Below the pieces are notes generated by a model. The model did not search any database. It saw nothing but the letters and a program-made list of their open reading frames with translations, and was not told the origin of the DNA. A stretch of DNA of 64,000 bases from Hormoscilla sp. GM7CHS1pb (GTDB taxonomy: Bacteria > Cyanobacteriota > Cyanobacteriia > Cyanobacteriales > Desertifilaceae), in NCBI GenBank assembly GCA_014323675.1, contig JACONN010000006.1, forward strand, positions 310,001 to 374,000, given 5' to 3'. Shown here in pieces: positions 44,100-52,370 of the stretch. Numbering within the stretch: position 1 is the first letter of the stretch; every line of letters starts with the position of its first letter. The translations under genes and the position numbers were made by a program.

Positions 44100-44370
44100 T
44101 TTTGTCTTCTTTGAGGCTTTCGGGCTCTCTAACCAGGCATTTTACCTCTTTTTTGAAGCTTTCGGGCTCTCGAACTAGGCCCGAAAGCCTCTAGGGTTAC
44201 GCGCACTTCGTATCCACTCTCTTTGCTGGCAGTTATACCTGGTCCAGCAACATTTCAGTACAGAGTTACCAGTACAGTACGGTGGTTGATAGATTACCGG
44301 GCCGTGTCTCCTGGGAGACAGGGCTAGCGGTGGGAGACAGGGCTAGCGGTAGGAGCGAGAAGTAAGGATT
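44100..44370. repeat. Inverted and tandem repeats between cbiT and cdsA
   Basis: GAGGCTTTCGGGC at 44112 and GAAGCTTTCGGGCTC at 44155 face GCCCGAAAGCCTC at 44180. A tandem GGGAGACAGGGCTAGCGGT pair lies at about 44312-44352. No gene recognised in 44079-44446. Confidence 0.5.
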
Positions 44371-44446
44371 TATGACAAATCATAAAGGATAAGGGAAAAA
44401 TTCGTTAAAGTAAGCAAAAGCCTTTCTTAATCTTCTTAACCTTCTC

Positions 44447-45364
44447 ATGTCTGGTAACTTATCTCTCTCTTCTACAACCACTGCGAATAGAGTGCCTTGG
44501 TCTCGTATCATCAGTGGCATAGTGGCGATCGCCCTAGCTTTGTCGATGACATTGCTGGGGGGATGGTACTTTACCATTGGTTTCGGGATTATCATCTATC
44601 TGGGTGAACTGGAGTACTTCCAGCTAGTGCGGGCGACGGGAATAGCCCCAGCAGGTAAAACCACTTTGGTGGTCAGCCTGATCTTGCTAGCCTTCTGTAC
44701 CTTGTCTTCCACCTTAGCAGATGCGGTATTGCCAGTAGCTGGCACGCTGATTTGTTTTTATCTGCTGTTTCAGCCCAAACTGGCGACGATCGCTGATATT
44801 GGCTCTTCCATTTTGGGCTTGTTCTATTGCGGCTATTTGCCCAGTTACTGGGTGAGACTGCGGGCGCTGGGTACTGAAGGCCACAGTAACTTACCCCTAG
44901 GAGGGTTCTGGCCAGAAAACTGGAGTAACTTGAAAGAACTGCCCCAGGGTCTGACTATTACCCTGCTGACCTTTCTGTGCATCTGGGCAGCAGATATCGG
45001 TGCATACAGCTTTGGCAGAGTCTTCGGTCGCACCCGCCTGTCCCACATCAGCCCCAAAAAGACCGTAGAAGGGGCTGTATTTGGGGTGATGGGTAGCGTG
45101 GCGGTAGCTATTTTGGGTGCTTGGTATCTGGACTGGCCCAGAGGGACATTGACGGGGGCTCTCTTGGGTCTGATGATTGGTATTGCCAGCCTGCTGGGAG
45201 ATTTAACCGAGTCAATGATGAAGCGAGATGCTGGTGTCAAGGATTCGGGGCAACTAATTCCCGGTCATGGCGGGATTCTCGATCGGGCGGATAGCTATGT
45301 TTTCACGGCCCCTCTAGTGTATTATTTCGTGACCCTGCTGTTGCCCTTACTGTCCGGTTTGTAG
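44447..45364 (+). CDS. cdsA: Phosphatidate cytidylyltransferase (CdsA)
   Basis: Integral membrane enzyme making CDP-diacylglycerol from phosphatidate and CTP. Eight or so hydrophobic segments. The signature near the C-terminus, ESMMKRDAGVKDSGQLIPGH then GGILDRADSYVF, has the conserved SxxKR...KD...PGHGGxxDRxD residues. 305 residues. The first 25 residues are Ser/Thr-rich and non-membrane. Confidence 0.95.
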   Translation: MSGNLSLSSTTTANRVPWSRIISGIVAIALALSMTLLGGWYFTIGFGIIIYLGELEYFQLVRATGIAPAGKTTLVVSLILLAFCTLSSTLADAVLPVAGTLICFYLLFQPKLATIADIGSSILGLFYCGYLPSYWVRLRALGTEGHSNLPLGGFWPENWSNLKELPQGLTITLLTFLCIWAADIGAYSFGRVFGRTRLSHISPKKTVEGAVFGVMGSVAVAILGAWYLDWPRGTLTGALLGLMIGIASLLGDLTESMMKRDAGVKDSGQLIPGHGGILDRADSYVFTAPLVYYFVTLLLPLLSGL

Positions 45365-45402
45365 TCAGCGCTTTAGCCGGTTTGTAGTCAGCGCTTTGGC
45401 GT

Positions 45403-46281
45403 TTAGCGAGTTCTTAATCCTTGCTCCTTGAGGACGCCATCTGCCCAAACAGCATCAGCTTTTGATAATTTGGGTACGGGTTCACAACTGTAATCTATCA
45501 CTAAATCATAACTACCTCGATCGTATACAGTATGTAACAATTCTTGGAAAGGAATCATTGGTTCAGGATCTGATTCTGTTGTTAACGGTAAGGGAATGAC
45601 AGGTATTCGATCTCGAACATTAAAAGCATATAAATCAGCTTTTGGGCGAGTGCTACTGCGACTAACTAAAATCCGATAATGGGTCTGAATTTTCTGATCG
45701 TGTCCAGAGACGCCCACCCTGTCGCTCGCCTGCCCGGCAGCGACATGGGTGGGCGCTCTCGGACAGGACCTATCCATTGGCATAATTCTGCCTTTGCGCA
45801 GCAAATCAACCTCAATCAAATGGGTTAAGCTGTCCAAAATTTTCTGACGCTTAGTTTCGTAGCTACTACGACCTGGTCCGGCTTTTTTGTTCTTAGGACT
45901 CAGAATTTCAATCACTGTTATCACTGCACCGGTTGCCACATCTCGCACTTCTAAATACCATTCCTTAACTGTTTTCGGTAGAGGCAGGGTAACTTTGACC
46001 GGTAAGGAAGGCGGTGCCGCAACAGCTACATTTGATTCCGGGGAGTGACTAGATGTGGGAGAATTTTGTACCAAGACATTATCAGGAATACCCACAAGCA
46101 GAGAATCACCATTTTGGGTGTCATTCACTGCATAAACTCTTTCTTCAATTTCCATCCGATATTTAGGGCGAATTTGAGGGTTCATGGCATTAGCTATTGC
46201 CACAATTAACCGCTTATGTATTTGAGGCCAAATTTGGGGATTTTCTAAATAGGGATTCATCCCAGGAAATGGAGAACGCAT
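45403..46281 (-). CDS. DUF4058 family protein with an internal palindromic insertion
   Basis: DUF4058 proteins are common in filamentous cyanobacteria and of unknown function. Typical start MRSPFPGMNPYLENPQIWPQ, then VIEILSPKNKKAGPGRSSYE and DLYAFNVRDRIPVIPLPL. Between LLRKGRIMP (about 168) and HYRILVSRSS (about 201) lie some 28 residues (CPRAPTHVAAGQASDRVGVS...) encoded by a 71-bp type B palindrome, in frame. Total 292 residues against about 260 expected. Confidence 0.85.
   Translation of the reverse strand: MRSPFPGMNPYLENPQIWPQIHKRLIVAIANAMNPQIRPKYRMEIEERVYAVNDTQNGDSLLVGIPDNVLVQNSPTSSHSPESNVAVAAPPSLPVKVTLPLPKTVKEWYLEVRDVATGAVITVIEILSPKNKKAGPGRSSYETKRQKILDSLTHLIEVDLLRKGRIMPMDRSCPRAPTHVAAGQASDRVGVSGHDQKIQTHYRILVSRSSTRPKADLYAFNVRDRIPVIPLPLTTESDPEPMIPFQELLHTVYDRGSYDLVIDYSCEPVPKLSKADAVWADGVLKEQGLRTR
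45698..45768. repeat. Type B palindrome (71 bp) in the DUF4058 gene
   Basis: TCGTGTCCAGAGACGCCCACC facing GGTGGGCGCTCTCGGACAGGA, inner TGTCGCTCGCC/GGCAGCGACA. Arms TCGTGTCC and CGCCC match the short copy at 24696-24739; the inner hairpin differs from those in argC and tamB. Confidence 0.85.
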
Positions 46282-46315
46282 GGGTTTTGTCTCCTAAAAG
46301 ACAGTTGATTAACTC

Positions 46316-46366
46316 TGACCAGTAACCGGGACAGGCGAGACGGGACAGGCGAGACGGGACAGGCGA
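46316..46366. repeat. 15-bp tandem repeat GGGACAGGCGAGACG
   Basis: Three adjacent copies between two minus-strand genes, upstream of the DUF4058 start. Confidence 0.65.
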
Positions 46367-46384
46367 GTACCATTATATCCCATT

Positions 46385-47179
46385 TCAAGGCATCACTTTG
46401 ACTCTAGCGTGACAAACTACTAGGTCCCGACTGAGAGTTAATTCTTGGATTTCTACTTCTTTCCCTAAGTCAAGAAGGAAACTCTCTCGGTTTGGGACTC
46501 TTATGTCTGGTGGCATCTGGAGATCTAGGGGATACAGCTGCAATTCACGATCGCTAGCCAGTTGCACTCCGCTGCGAATCACCATTGGGGCGACATTGCC
46601 ATCGGCGTCTAGTAAGCTGCCAGTGACGGTAAAGCCACCGGCTTCTAGGGCAATCTTCTGCCAGTGCGGGGTGCGGTTGAGGATGATTTGGGGGTTAATT
46701 TTGCTGTCCGATGTCAGTAGCTGACAGAGTAAGTCGGTTAAGGCCCGTGAGAGCAAACTATCTTCCGACTGTAACCCAGCATTCAGGTCTGCCGACTCAA
46801 GCTGTATCTGACCGACTACAGGCACCGGTGCTTGCAAGCGCAGGGGTTTTCCCCGCAATATCTGAGGCAGGTTGATGCTAATGCCTTCTGCTACAAGCTG
46901 GAGATGACTCAGATGTAATCCTTGATAGACCGCTTTCTCCGCCGACAGGGAGATCCGGGGGATCAGACCGGCAATCAGCAGGCGATCGCCCGCTTCCATA
47001 TTCACTTGCAGCTGTGCCACTGACTCTACTTGAGTACGCAACCACAGCTTTACTGCCGGCGATAGCACTCTCTTCAGCTTCTGACTTTGGCGCGAATGCA
47101 CCTTTTTTCTCCGGTCAAACGATCTCAATTTGTCATCACTTCTTGACATTACTCTTCTCAGTTGGGGGAGTATTGTCAT
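46385..47179 (-). CDS. DUF2993 domain protein (LmeA-like)
   Basis: 264 residues without signal peptide; basic N-terminus. The region LSPAVKLWLRTQVESVAQLQ through LLIAGLIPRISLSAEKAVYQ, LHLSHLQLVAEGISI and GGFTVTGSLLDADG fits DUF2993, whose characterised member (LmeA) binds phospholipid in actinobacteria. The cyanobacterial role is unknown. Confidence 0.8.
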   Translation of the reverse strand: MTILPQLRRVMSRSDDKLRSFDRRKKVHSRQSQKLKRVLSPAVKLWLRTQVESVAQLQVNMEAGDRLLIAGLIPRISLSAEKAVYQGLHLSHLQLVAEGISINLPQILRGKPLRLQAPVPVVGQIQLESADLNAGLQSEDSLLSRALTDLLCQLLTSDSKINPQIILNRTPHWQKIALEAGGFTVTGSLLDADGNVAPMVIRSGVQLASDRELQLYPLDLQMPPDIRVPNRESFLLDLGKEVEIQELTLSRDLVVCHARVKVMP

Positions 47180-47433
47180 GATATCATGACGTAAATATCC
47201 CTAAAAGCCCCAAAAATCGGGAAAATATTTAAATTTTGTCAAAATAAATTTGCTCTCCCCCTTGAGCTCCAAGAAAAATTGTTGCAATATGTAAAGAGAG
47301 CGATCCCGGCTCGCCCAAGCCGTTGAATGGCTTAGGAAGCAAAGCGCTGTATCCCTTGCGTAGGACAGGCGTCTCGCCTGCGCTCGGTGGGGGATACAGC
47401 AAAAAGTGAAAGCGACCGGCAATAAGGATTGTG

Positions 47434-47588
47434 AAAGCAGTGGATGGCTAGCCCTGACTGCTAACTATAAGCGCTCGCAGCGTTACGCCTTGAGCTTTGC
47501 TGGCTGCGGCCTGAGCGCGCTATCAAAATGCGCTCTGTTATACTTGCACGGATCTACTTGTTGGATTTGTGAGGGTTAAACGCAGCAC
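47434..47588 (+). promoter_or_regulatory. Upstream region of the DUF4912 gene, duplicated near 63130
   Basis: AAAGCAGTGGAT, CTAACTATAAGCGC, then TGTTATACTTGCAC and TTGTGAGGGTTAAACGCAGC recur in order at 63130-63324. TATACT at about 47539 could be a -10 box; the conserved stretch ends 21 bp before ATG 47610. Upstream (47260-47433) are GTAGGACAGGCGTCTCGCCT-type repeats and no gene. Confidence 0.45.
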
Positions 47589-47609
47589 AAAATACTGGAG
47601 ATCAGACCA

Positions 47610-48842
47610 ATGGTAAAAGAACGCCCACATTTAGAAGAGATGACCTTACGGCAACTGCGCAAAGTTGCTAGTCAATATAGCATCTCTCGCTACAGCCGGA
47701 TGCGAAAGGAGCAGCTAGTAGCTGCGATTAAAGAAATACAACTGCGTAGTAAGTTTTCAACAAATCAATCTCGTTCATTGGAGGCACAAGAAGAAGTGGA
47801 AGCAGCAAAATTTGAACTGGGTCAAGACGATCGTGTTGGTGGTCCTCTGTCTGCTGTAGATGAAGGACTAACGGATTTACCTGCGGGCTATGGTGAAAGC
47901 CGCATTGTGCTGATGCCCCGTGACCCGCAATGGGCATACACATATTGGGATGTGCCCAATGAGCACAAGGAAGAACTGCGGCGTCAAGGGGGACAACAAC
48001 TGGCTCTGCGCCTGTACGATGTCACCGATGTTAACCTGGATTATGAAAGCCCCCACAGCATTCAAGAATATCCTTCTGATGAGTTGGCGCGGGAATGGTA
48101 TTTGCCCATTCCAGTGAGCGATCGGGCCTATGTGGTAGATATTGGTTACCGCTGTGCTGATGGTCGCTGGCTAGTGTTGGCTCGTTCTGCACCCGTACAG
48201 ATTCCTCCAGTCTATCCTTCTGACTGGATTGAAGACCATTTCATCACTGTGAACTGGGATGAAGACCTGCGCGGCCAGACCCTGTTTGAACTGGTTCCTC
48301 CTAGCAAGAAAGTCGCTGCCCAAAGCAACCCGATCTATGATGAAATCTTCGGCATGGCAGAAGGGGCAGAAGCTCAGCGGGTTGCTGGTTCTCTGTTCGG
48401 TTCCATGCAGCATGTTCCTGGTTCGATGGTTCCCTCTCAAGCTGTCAGTTCTTATGTCTTCCCCTCGGGCGTGGGCATGTGGGCAGTTCCGACTGCGTCT
48501 GGTTTGAATATGTCCGGTGTGGGCATGTCTGGCGCTGGTTTCTCGGCTTCCGCTATCCCCATGCGCCCCCGCAAGTTCTGGTTAGTTGCTGATGCTGAAC
48601 TGATTGTTTACGGTGCTACTGAGCCTGATGCTACTGTGACGATCGGGGGACAGCCCATCAAGCTCAATCCCGATGGCACATTCCGCTTCCAGATGTCCTT
48701 CCAGGATGGTCTGATTGACTACCCAATTATGGCAGTTGCTGCTGATGGGGAGCAAACTCGCTCTATCCACATGAAGTTCAACCGCGAAACTCCTTCTCGC
48801 AATACTAACACTAAGGAAGAAGCGGTTCTGGAATGGGTCTAA
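47610..48842 (+). CDS. DUF4912 protein with SAP/Rho-N-like N-terminus
   Basis: 410 residues. N-terminal MTLRQLRKVASQYSISRYSR (about 10-45) is a SAP-like or Rho N-terminal helical module suggestive of nucleic-acid binding. Residues of about 85-220 form the DUF4912 domain (ESRIVLMPRDPQWAYTYWDV, YVVDIGYRCADGRWLVLARS). A Gly/Ser/Met-rich linker (about 270-320) joins a C-terminal beta domain (LIVYGATEPDATVTIGGQPI). Cytoplasmic by sequence; function unknown. Its upstream region exists in a second copy at 63130-63324. Confidence 0.88.
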   Translation: MVKERPHLEEMTLRQLRKVASQYSISRYSRMRKEQLVAAIKEIQLRSKFSTNQSRSLEAQEEVEAAKFELGQDDRVGGPLSAVDEGLTDLPAGYGESRIVLMPRDPQWAYTYWDVPNEHKEELRRQGGQQLALRLYDVTDVNLDYESPHSIQEYPSDELAREWYLPIPVSDRAYVVDIGYRCADGRWLVLARSAPVQIPPVYPSDWIEDHFITVNWDEDLRGQTLFELVPPSKKVAAQSNPIYDEIFGMAEGAEAQRVAGSLFGSMQHVPGSMVPSQAVSSYVFPSGVGMWAVPTASGLNMSGVGMSGAGFSASAIPMRPRKFWLVADAELIVYGATEPDATVTIGGQPIKLNPDGTFRFQMSFQDGLIDYPIMAVAADGEQTRSIHMKFNRETPSRNTNTKEEAVLEWV

Positions 48843-48948
48843 ATATATCCCCCCCCACCCTCAAGGGTGGGGCTACAGATACAAAGCCCCAGCTCCCTAA
48901 CGCCCCCTCCTCGCAGCGTAGGGTTCCCGGAGCGTGCAGGGGCTTTAT

Positions 48949-49000
48949 TCTCGTTACCAGGTTCAGCCTCTCGTTACCAGGCTGAGCCTGGTAACGTCGG
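48949..49000. repeat. CGTTACCAGG repeats
   Basis: A half-copy CTCGTTACCAGGTTCAGCCT and then a full GTTACCAGGCTGAGCCTGGT-AAC hairpin. Part of the 48843-49261 spacer, which otherwise shows no gene. Confidence 0.7.
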
Positions 49001-49017
49001 TTTAGAGGCTCCCGCCT

Positions 49018-49073
49018 CTAGTATCAATTGACATACTTCATATGATATTTTATCAGGCATGTCAATTGATACT
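49018..49073. repeat. AGTATCAATTGACAT palindrome
   Basis: Arms AGTATCAATTGACAT and ATGTCAATTGATACT. It corresponds to the GTATCACTTGACA family with paired C-to-A and G-to-T changes. Confidence 0.75.
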
Positions 49074-49261
49074 GCCTCCTGATTGAAAAAGATGCAAGAG
49101 TTCAGATAAAATGTTAGGTGGATGATTTTGGTGGGATATGGCATCCCTGGGTCAGAAGCATTGCGTAGATAATTTATTGGTCAATTCAGTTATTTTTCCG
49201 ATGCTACCGCTGTCGCGCCGCTCCTCTCAGACTGTCAGGGTTATATCAAGTATAAAATACT

Positions 49262-49726
49262 ATGAACGATCGTTCTTTGTCTTTGCCAGCAGGGTGCGTT
49301 ATTCGTCCCGCTACTGCTAGTGATATCTGGTCGATGAGAAGATTGGTACTGAGTGCTAAACTCGATCCTACTCAATTGCGTTGGCAACAATTCTGGGCGA
49401 TCGCCCGTGATGGTAAGATTATCGCTTGCGGACAGTTACGTAATTTCCCCGGCGCACAAGAATTGGGGAGTTTGGTGGTGGCACCCAAATGGCGCGATCG
49501 GGGTTTAGGGACAATTCTAGCAAAGCATTTGATTGAGCAGGCTACCCAACCATTATATCTGGAATGTCTGGGCAAGGGACTGCCAATGTTTTACAGTCAC
49601 CTGGGTTTTGTTCCCATCTCCTGGCAGGAGTTACCGCGACCCCTTAAATTTAAGTTTGCTTTATCTCAATTTGCCAAGACTTTATTGAAAATTCCTGTGG
49701 AGTTCATGCAGTATCAAGGTAAATAA
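49262..49726 (+). CDS. GNAT family N-acetyltransferase
   Basis: 154 residues. N-terminal VIRPATASDIWSMRRLV, acetyl-CoA loop region VVAPKWRDRGLGTILAKHLI and C-terminal YSHLGFVPI. Substrate unknown. A promoter-like AT-rich stretch and no ribosome-site-like GGAGG precede it. Confidence 0.88.
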   Translation: MNDRSLSLPAGCVIRPATASDIWSMRRLVLSAKLDPTQLRWQQFWAIARDGKIIACGQLRNFPGAQELGSLVVAPKWRDRGLGTILAKHLIEQATQPLYLECLGKGLPMFYSHLGFVPISWQELPRPLKFKFALSQFAKTLLKIPVEFMQYQGK

Positions 49727-49782
49727 TTACCACAATGCCGGGTAAGATAGTTATAATAATGTGAAATAAGGGAGGGAGTGAC

Positions 49783-50116
49783 ATGGCAGCAGAACGAGTA
49801 GCAGATATGACGGTTGAAGAACTAAAAAGCACGATAGGTGAGGTGGTGAAGGAACAACTAAGTCACTGGATGAGTGACTTGAATGCAAGCATTAAAGAGA
49901 AGATGGCAGAATTGACCGAATTATGATTCTGGTTATTATCAACTGCCCCGCAGAACTGAGGCAGAACAAATGCAGAGGAATTTAGCGGCGATCGAGTTGT
50001 TGCGCAAGTGGACGGAGGAGGGAGACGAAGAGGAACAGCGGGAAACATGGGAATATCTGCAAAAGGCTTTAGATGAAGACCGACTTTCAAATCGACCTTT
50101 ATTTGCACGACAATGA
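49783..50116 (+). pseudogene. Small antitoxin-like protein, frameshifted
   Basis: GGGAGGG lies 7-13 bp before ATG. First frame MAAERVADMTVEELKSTIGE and VVKEQLSHWMSDLNASIKEK ends at 49926. The expected tail YDSGYYQLPRRTEAEQMQRN, LAAIELLRKWTEEGDEEEQR lies in another frame to 50116. The N-terminal VADMTVEELK pattern is common in cyanobacterial toxin-antitoxin antitoxins. One base is missing at the TTAT near 49922. It overlaps the next gene (50073) by 44 bp. Confidence 0.55.
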
Positions 50117-50294
50117 TAGTTTTAATGGAATTTCGGAGGAAGTAAAATGGCAATTTGAACAGCAAAAATCTGTCAAAGTTATCCTGATGAAGGAGGAAAC
50201 TCTCCCGACACAAGATTTAATTGGTCAACTGCTGAATGAACCCCTAAAGGTTGATATGTTTTTACCTTTGAAACGGGAGGATATTTATGATTAA
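50073..50294 (+). CDS. Antitoxin-like small protein upstream of the PIN toxin
   Basis: 73 residues, FQIDLYLHDNDSFNGISEEV...LPTQDLIGQLLNEPLKVDMF LPLKREDIYD. The C-terminal DLIGQLL-EPLKV-FLPLKREDIY pattern resembles VapB-type partner tails. The stop overlaps the PIN gene start by 8 bp (50287-50294), typical of a co-translated antitoxin-toxin pair. Confidence 0.65.
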   Translation: MKTDFQIDLYLHDNDSFNGISEEVKWQFEQQKSVKVILMKEETLPTQDLIGQLLNEPLKVDMFLPLKREDIYD

Positions 50295-50697
50295 TATTCT
50301 CCCGTATCCTGACGGCTTTTTGGATTCAAATATCTGGCTTTATGCTCTGATAAAAAACGGAGAGATTGACAAGCACGAGCGGGCAAAAAATTTGATCTTA
50401 GCTCGCGAAGAGGATATCTTAGTCAGTACGCAGGTAATTAATGAAGTCTGCGTAAATTTGCTAAGAAAATCTCTAATGAAAGAGCAGGAAATTCAGGCAT
50501 TGATTGTTGCTTTTTACAGCAGATATAGGGTGATAGAGATCGAGCGTGCGATTCTTATGAAATCTTCTCAACTGCGAGACCAATATAGTTTTTCTTTCTG
50601 GGATAGCTCGATCGTTGCTAGCGCTTTGCACGCAGATGCCCGAATTCTTTTCTCTGAAGATATGCAAGCAGGTTTGATTGTCGAAGGAAAGCTATAA
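50287..50697 (+). CDS. PIN-domain ribonuclease toxin (VapC-like)
   Basis: 136 residues. First acidic motif FLDSNIWLYAL, central STQVINEVCVNLLRK (Glu) and C-terminal FSFWDSSIVASALHADARIL (Asp) with SEDMQAG form the PIN metal site. Expected to cut RNA when its antitoxin is lost. Last gene of the 49783-50697 toxin-antitoxin locus. Confidence 0.85.
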   Translation: MINILPYPDGFLDSNIWLYALIKNGEIDKHERAKNLILAREEDILVSTQVINEVCVNLLRKSLMKEQEIQALIVAFYSRYRVIEIERAILMKSSQLRDQYSFSFWDSSIVASALHADARILFSEDMQAGLIVEGKL

Positions 50698-50756
50698 ATT
50701 GTTAACCCTTTTAGGTGAGGAAATGCCAATGGGCGCGATCGCGCCCCATTCACAAA

Positions 50757-51008
50757 TCACAATTCCATCGGATCGGGGTTTCCCTGACAGATGAACGCAC
50801 CCCAGTATTTCCTCTGTGCGTAGGGACGATGATTATCTGGCTTTTCTCTCAATTCCTCTAACTGCTGGGCAAGCTTTTTACTGCGGGTTCTTACCCAAGC
50901 AATTTTCTCATCAGTTAGCCAAGTTGCACCCATTTGCCCGAGATCTAAATCTCGCAGGTAAAGTTGCGGGAATGGGAAAGTTGAAGCGCAGCACGTCCCG
51001 CCCCACAC
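50757..51008 (-). pseudogene. C-terminal remnant of a CHAT-domain protein
   Basis: 83 codons. The ending HRPYAQRKYWGAFICQGNP resembles the last strand of CHAT (caspase-like) domains in cyanobacterial TPR-CHAT proteins, and LYLRDLDLGQM resembles the preceding helix. The His/Cys catalytic region and TPRs are absent. Truncated on the upstream side, where repeat DNA begins. Confidence 0.55.
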
Positions 51009-51048
51009 TCAGGTAGCTGATGGCATATTCTGATATCAAATATTCTCC

Positions 51049-51358
51049 GGAAAGACTAAAGTCTTTACTACGAACCTGGCGAAAGACTAAAGTCTTTACT
51101 ACGAACCTGACGAAAGACTAAAGTCTTTACTACGAACCTGACGAAAGACTAAAGTCTTTACTACGAACCTGACGAAAGACTAAAGTCTTTACTACGAACC
51201 TGACGAAAGACTAAAGTCTTTACTACGAACCTGACGAAAGACTAAAGTCTTTACTACGAACCTGACGAAAGACTAAAGTCTTTACTACGAACCTGACGAA
51301 AGACTAAAGTCTTTACTACGAACCTGACGAAAGACTAAAGTCTTTACTACGAACCTGT
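51049..51358. repeat. Ten-copy 31-bp tandem array with central palindrome
   Basis: Repeat starts are spaced exactly 31 bp (AAAGACTAAAGTCTTT at 51051, 51082, ... 51330), each followed by ACTACGAACCTG. Only the first unit differs (CTGGC for CTGAC). There is no spacer, so it is not a CRISPR. It ends 29 bp before the ATG at 51388 and occupies the place of that gene's promoter. Single relatives occur at 2533, 25033, 39275, 45355 and 55864. Confidence 0.92.
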
Positions 51359-51387
51359 ATAATAGAGGAGAGTGACAACGAAATGCT

Positions 51388-51949
51388 ATGACTCCAGAAC
51401 AAATCGACGATACCCTCAAAGAACTCTTTGGTGCCGCAGTCCAACTACCGGTCCCCGGTTCCTGGCAAGTAGATACCGATAACCTACGCATCCTCGTGCT
51501 ACTATCCAATGATACGTCTTGGCTGCGACTCCTTGTCCCGATCGCACAAGCCCCAGAAGTCCTCCCTTTTGCCCAACAGCTGCTAGAAGCTAACTTTGAC
51601 GACACGCAAGACACCCGCTATGCCCTACATCAGGATGTCCTCTGTTTATCAGCATGCACGGGAGACGATTACTAAAGCTGACTTTTCCGCAGCCTTAGCC
51701 CGACTCCTCTCTATGCATGAAAAAGGGATATCAGAGTTTTTCAATCAGATGATCGAAGCTCGGATCCGTACTATAATCAAAGTAGCCAAGCAGCAAGGAC
51801 AATCTATGTCCAGCACCCTTCAAACTCTCGATCGCCTCTACGCAGAAGGCATTTTGGGCGAAATGAATGAGGGACAAGAATCTCGCGAGCAAGTCCTAGC
51901 AGCTTGGCGGCGTCAACTGGAACGACTCTGGCCAGAAGTGGAACCATAA
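51388..51949 (+). pseudogene. Conserved hypothetical protein (YbjN/CesT-like fold), frameshifted
   Basis: First frame MTPEQIDDTLKELFGAAVQL...LRILVLLSNDTSWLRLLVPI...RYALHQDVL has the alternating pattern of YbjN or type III chaperone-like folds. The second frame continues VYQHARETITKADFSAALAR...LDRLYAEGILGEMNEG to 51949. The break is near 51635-51645. About 187 residues when joined. GAGGAG precedes the ATG by about 15 bp. Function unknown. Confidence 0.6.
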
Positions 51950-52080
51950 TTGCTAATTGCGAATGGAAAATAGCGTTAGCCTGTTCCCTGGCGGAGCCAG
52001 GGAACGAGGGGAATGGACATGAATAAAGAATCAACAATTTTAAACAATTCTCAATTTTAACTGCTCAATTCTCAATAGCT

Positions 52081-52246
52081 TTACTGCGAAGTAATGGGAA
52101 TAGAGATCGTCAACTCTGTCCCCTGCCCTGGCTTCGATGTCTTCCGGATGCAACGCAGGCAACCCCACCGTTCCGGAAAAATCAGACATCGCTGAAACAC
52201 AATTCAGTTGCCCGCCATGAGATTCTACCACAATCTGGTAACTAGA
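52081..52246 (-). pseudogene. Histidine kinase C-terminal remnant interrupted by a palindrome
   Basis: SYQIVVESHGGQLNCVS is the end of a GHKL ATPase domain (compare ISYQIVTEKHQGSLQCISAP at 60750-60803). It is followed by a type A palindrome (52135-52191) and then PGQGTELTISIPITSQ-stop in a shifted frame. Removing the insert joins NCVS to APGQGTEL. Upstream the gene is lost in repeat DNA. Confidence 0.7.
52135..52191. repeat. Type A palindrome (57 bp) in the kinase remnant
   Basis: CGATGTCTTCCGGATGCAAC facing CCGGAAAAATCAGACATCG with an inner GGCAACCCCACC; the flanks GCTT and GCTG match other type A copies. Confidence 0.78.
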
Positions 52247-52370
52247 CGATCCTCCCTAACCCCCCTTTCCTCTTTTACGAAGTGCGCGTAGCGCTAGGGG
52301 GGAACCGCTGCCTTCTTGAGATGTACCCGCTTATTCCTTATACTTACAAAGGTCGCGAAGTTAAAAAACG

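Noticed and set aside
51049..51358. CRISPR array
   Set aside because: The 31-bp units abut without spacers and no cas genes are present.
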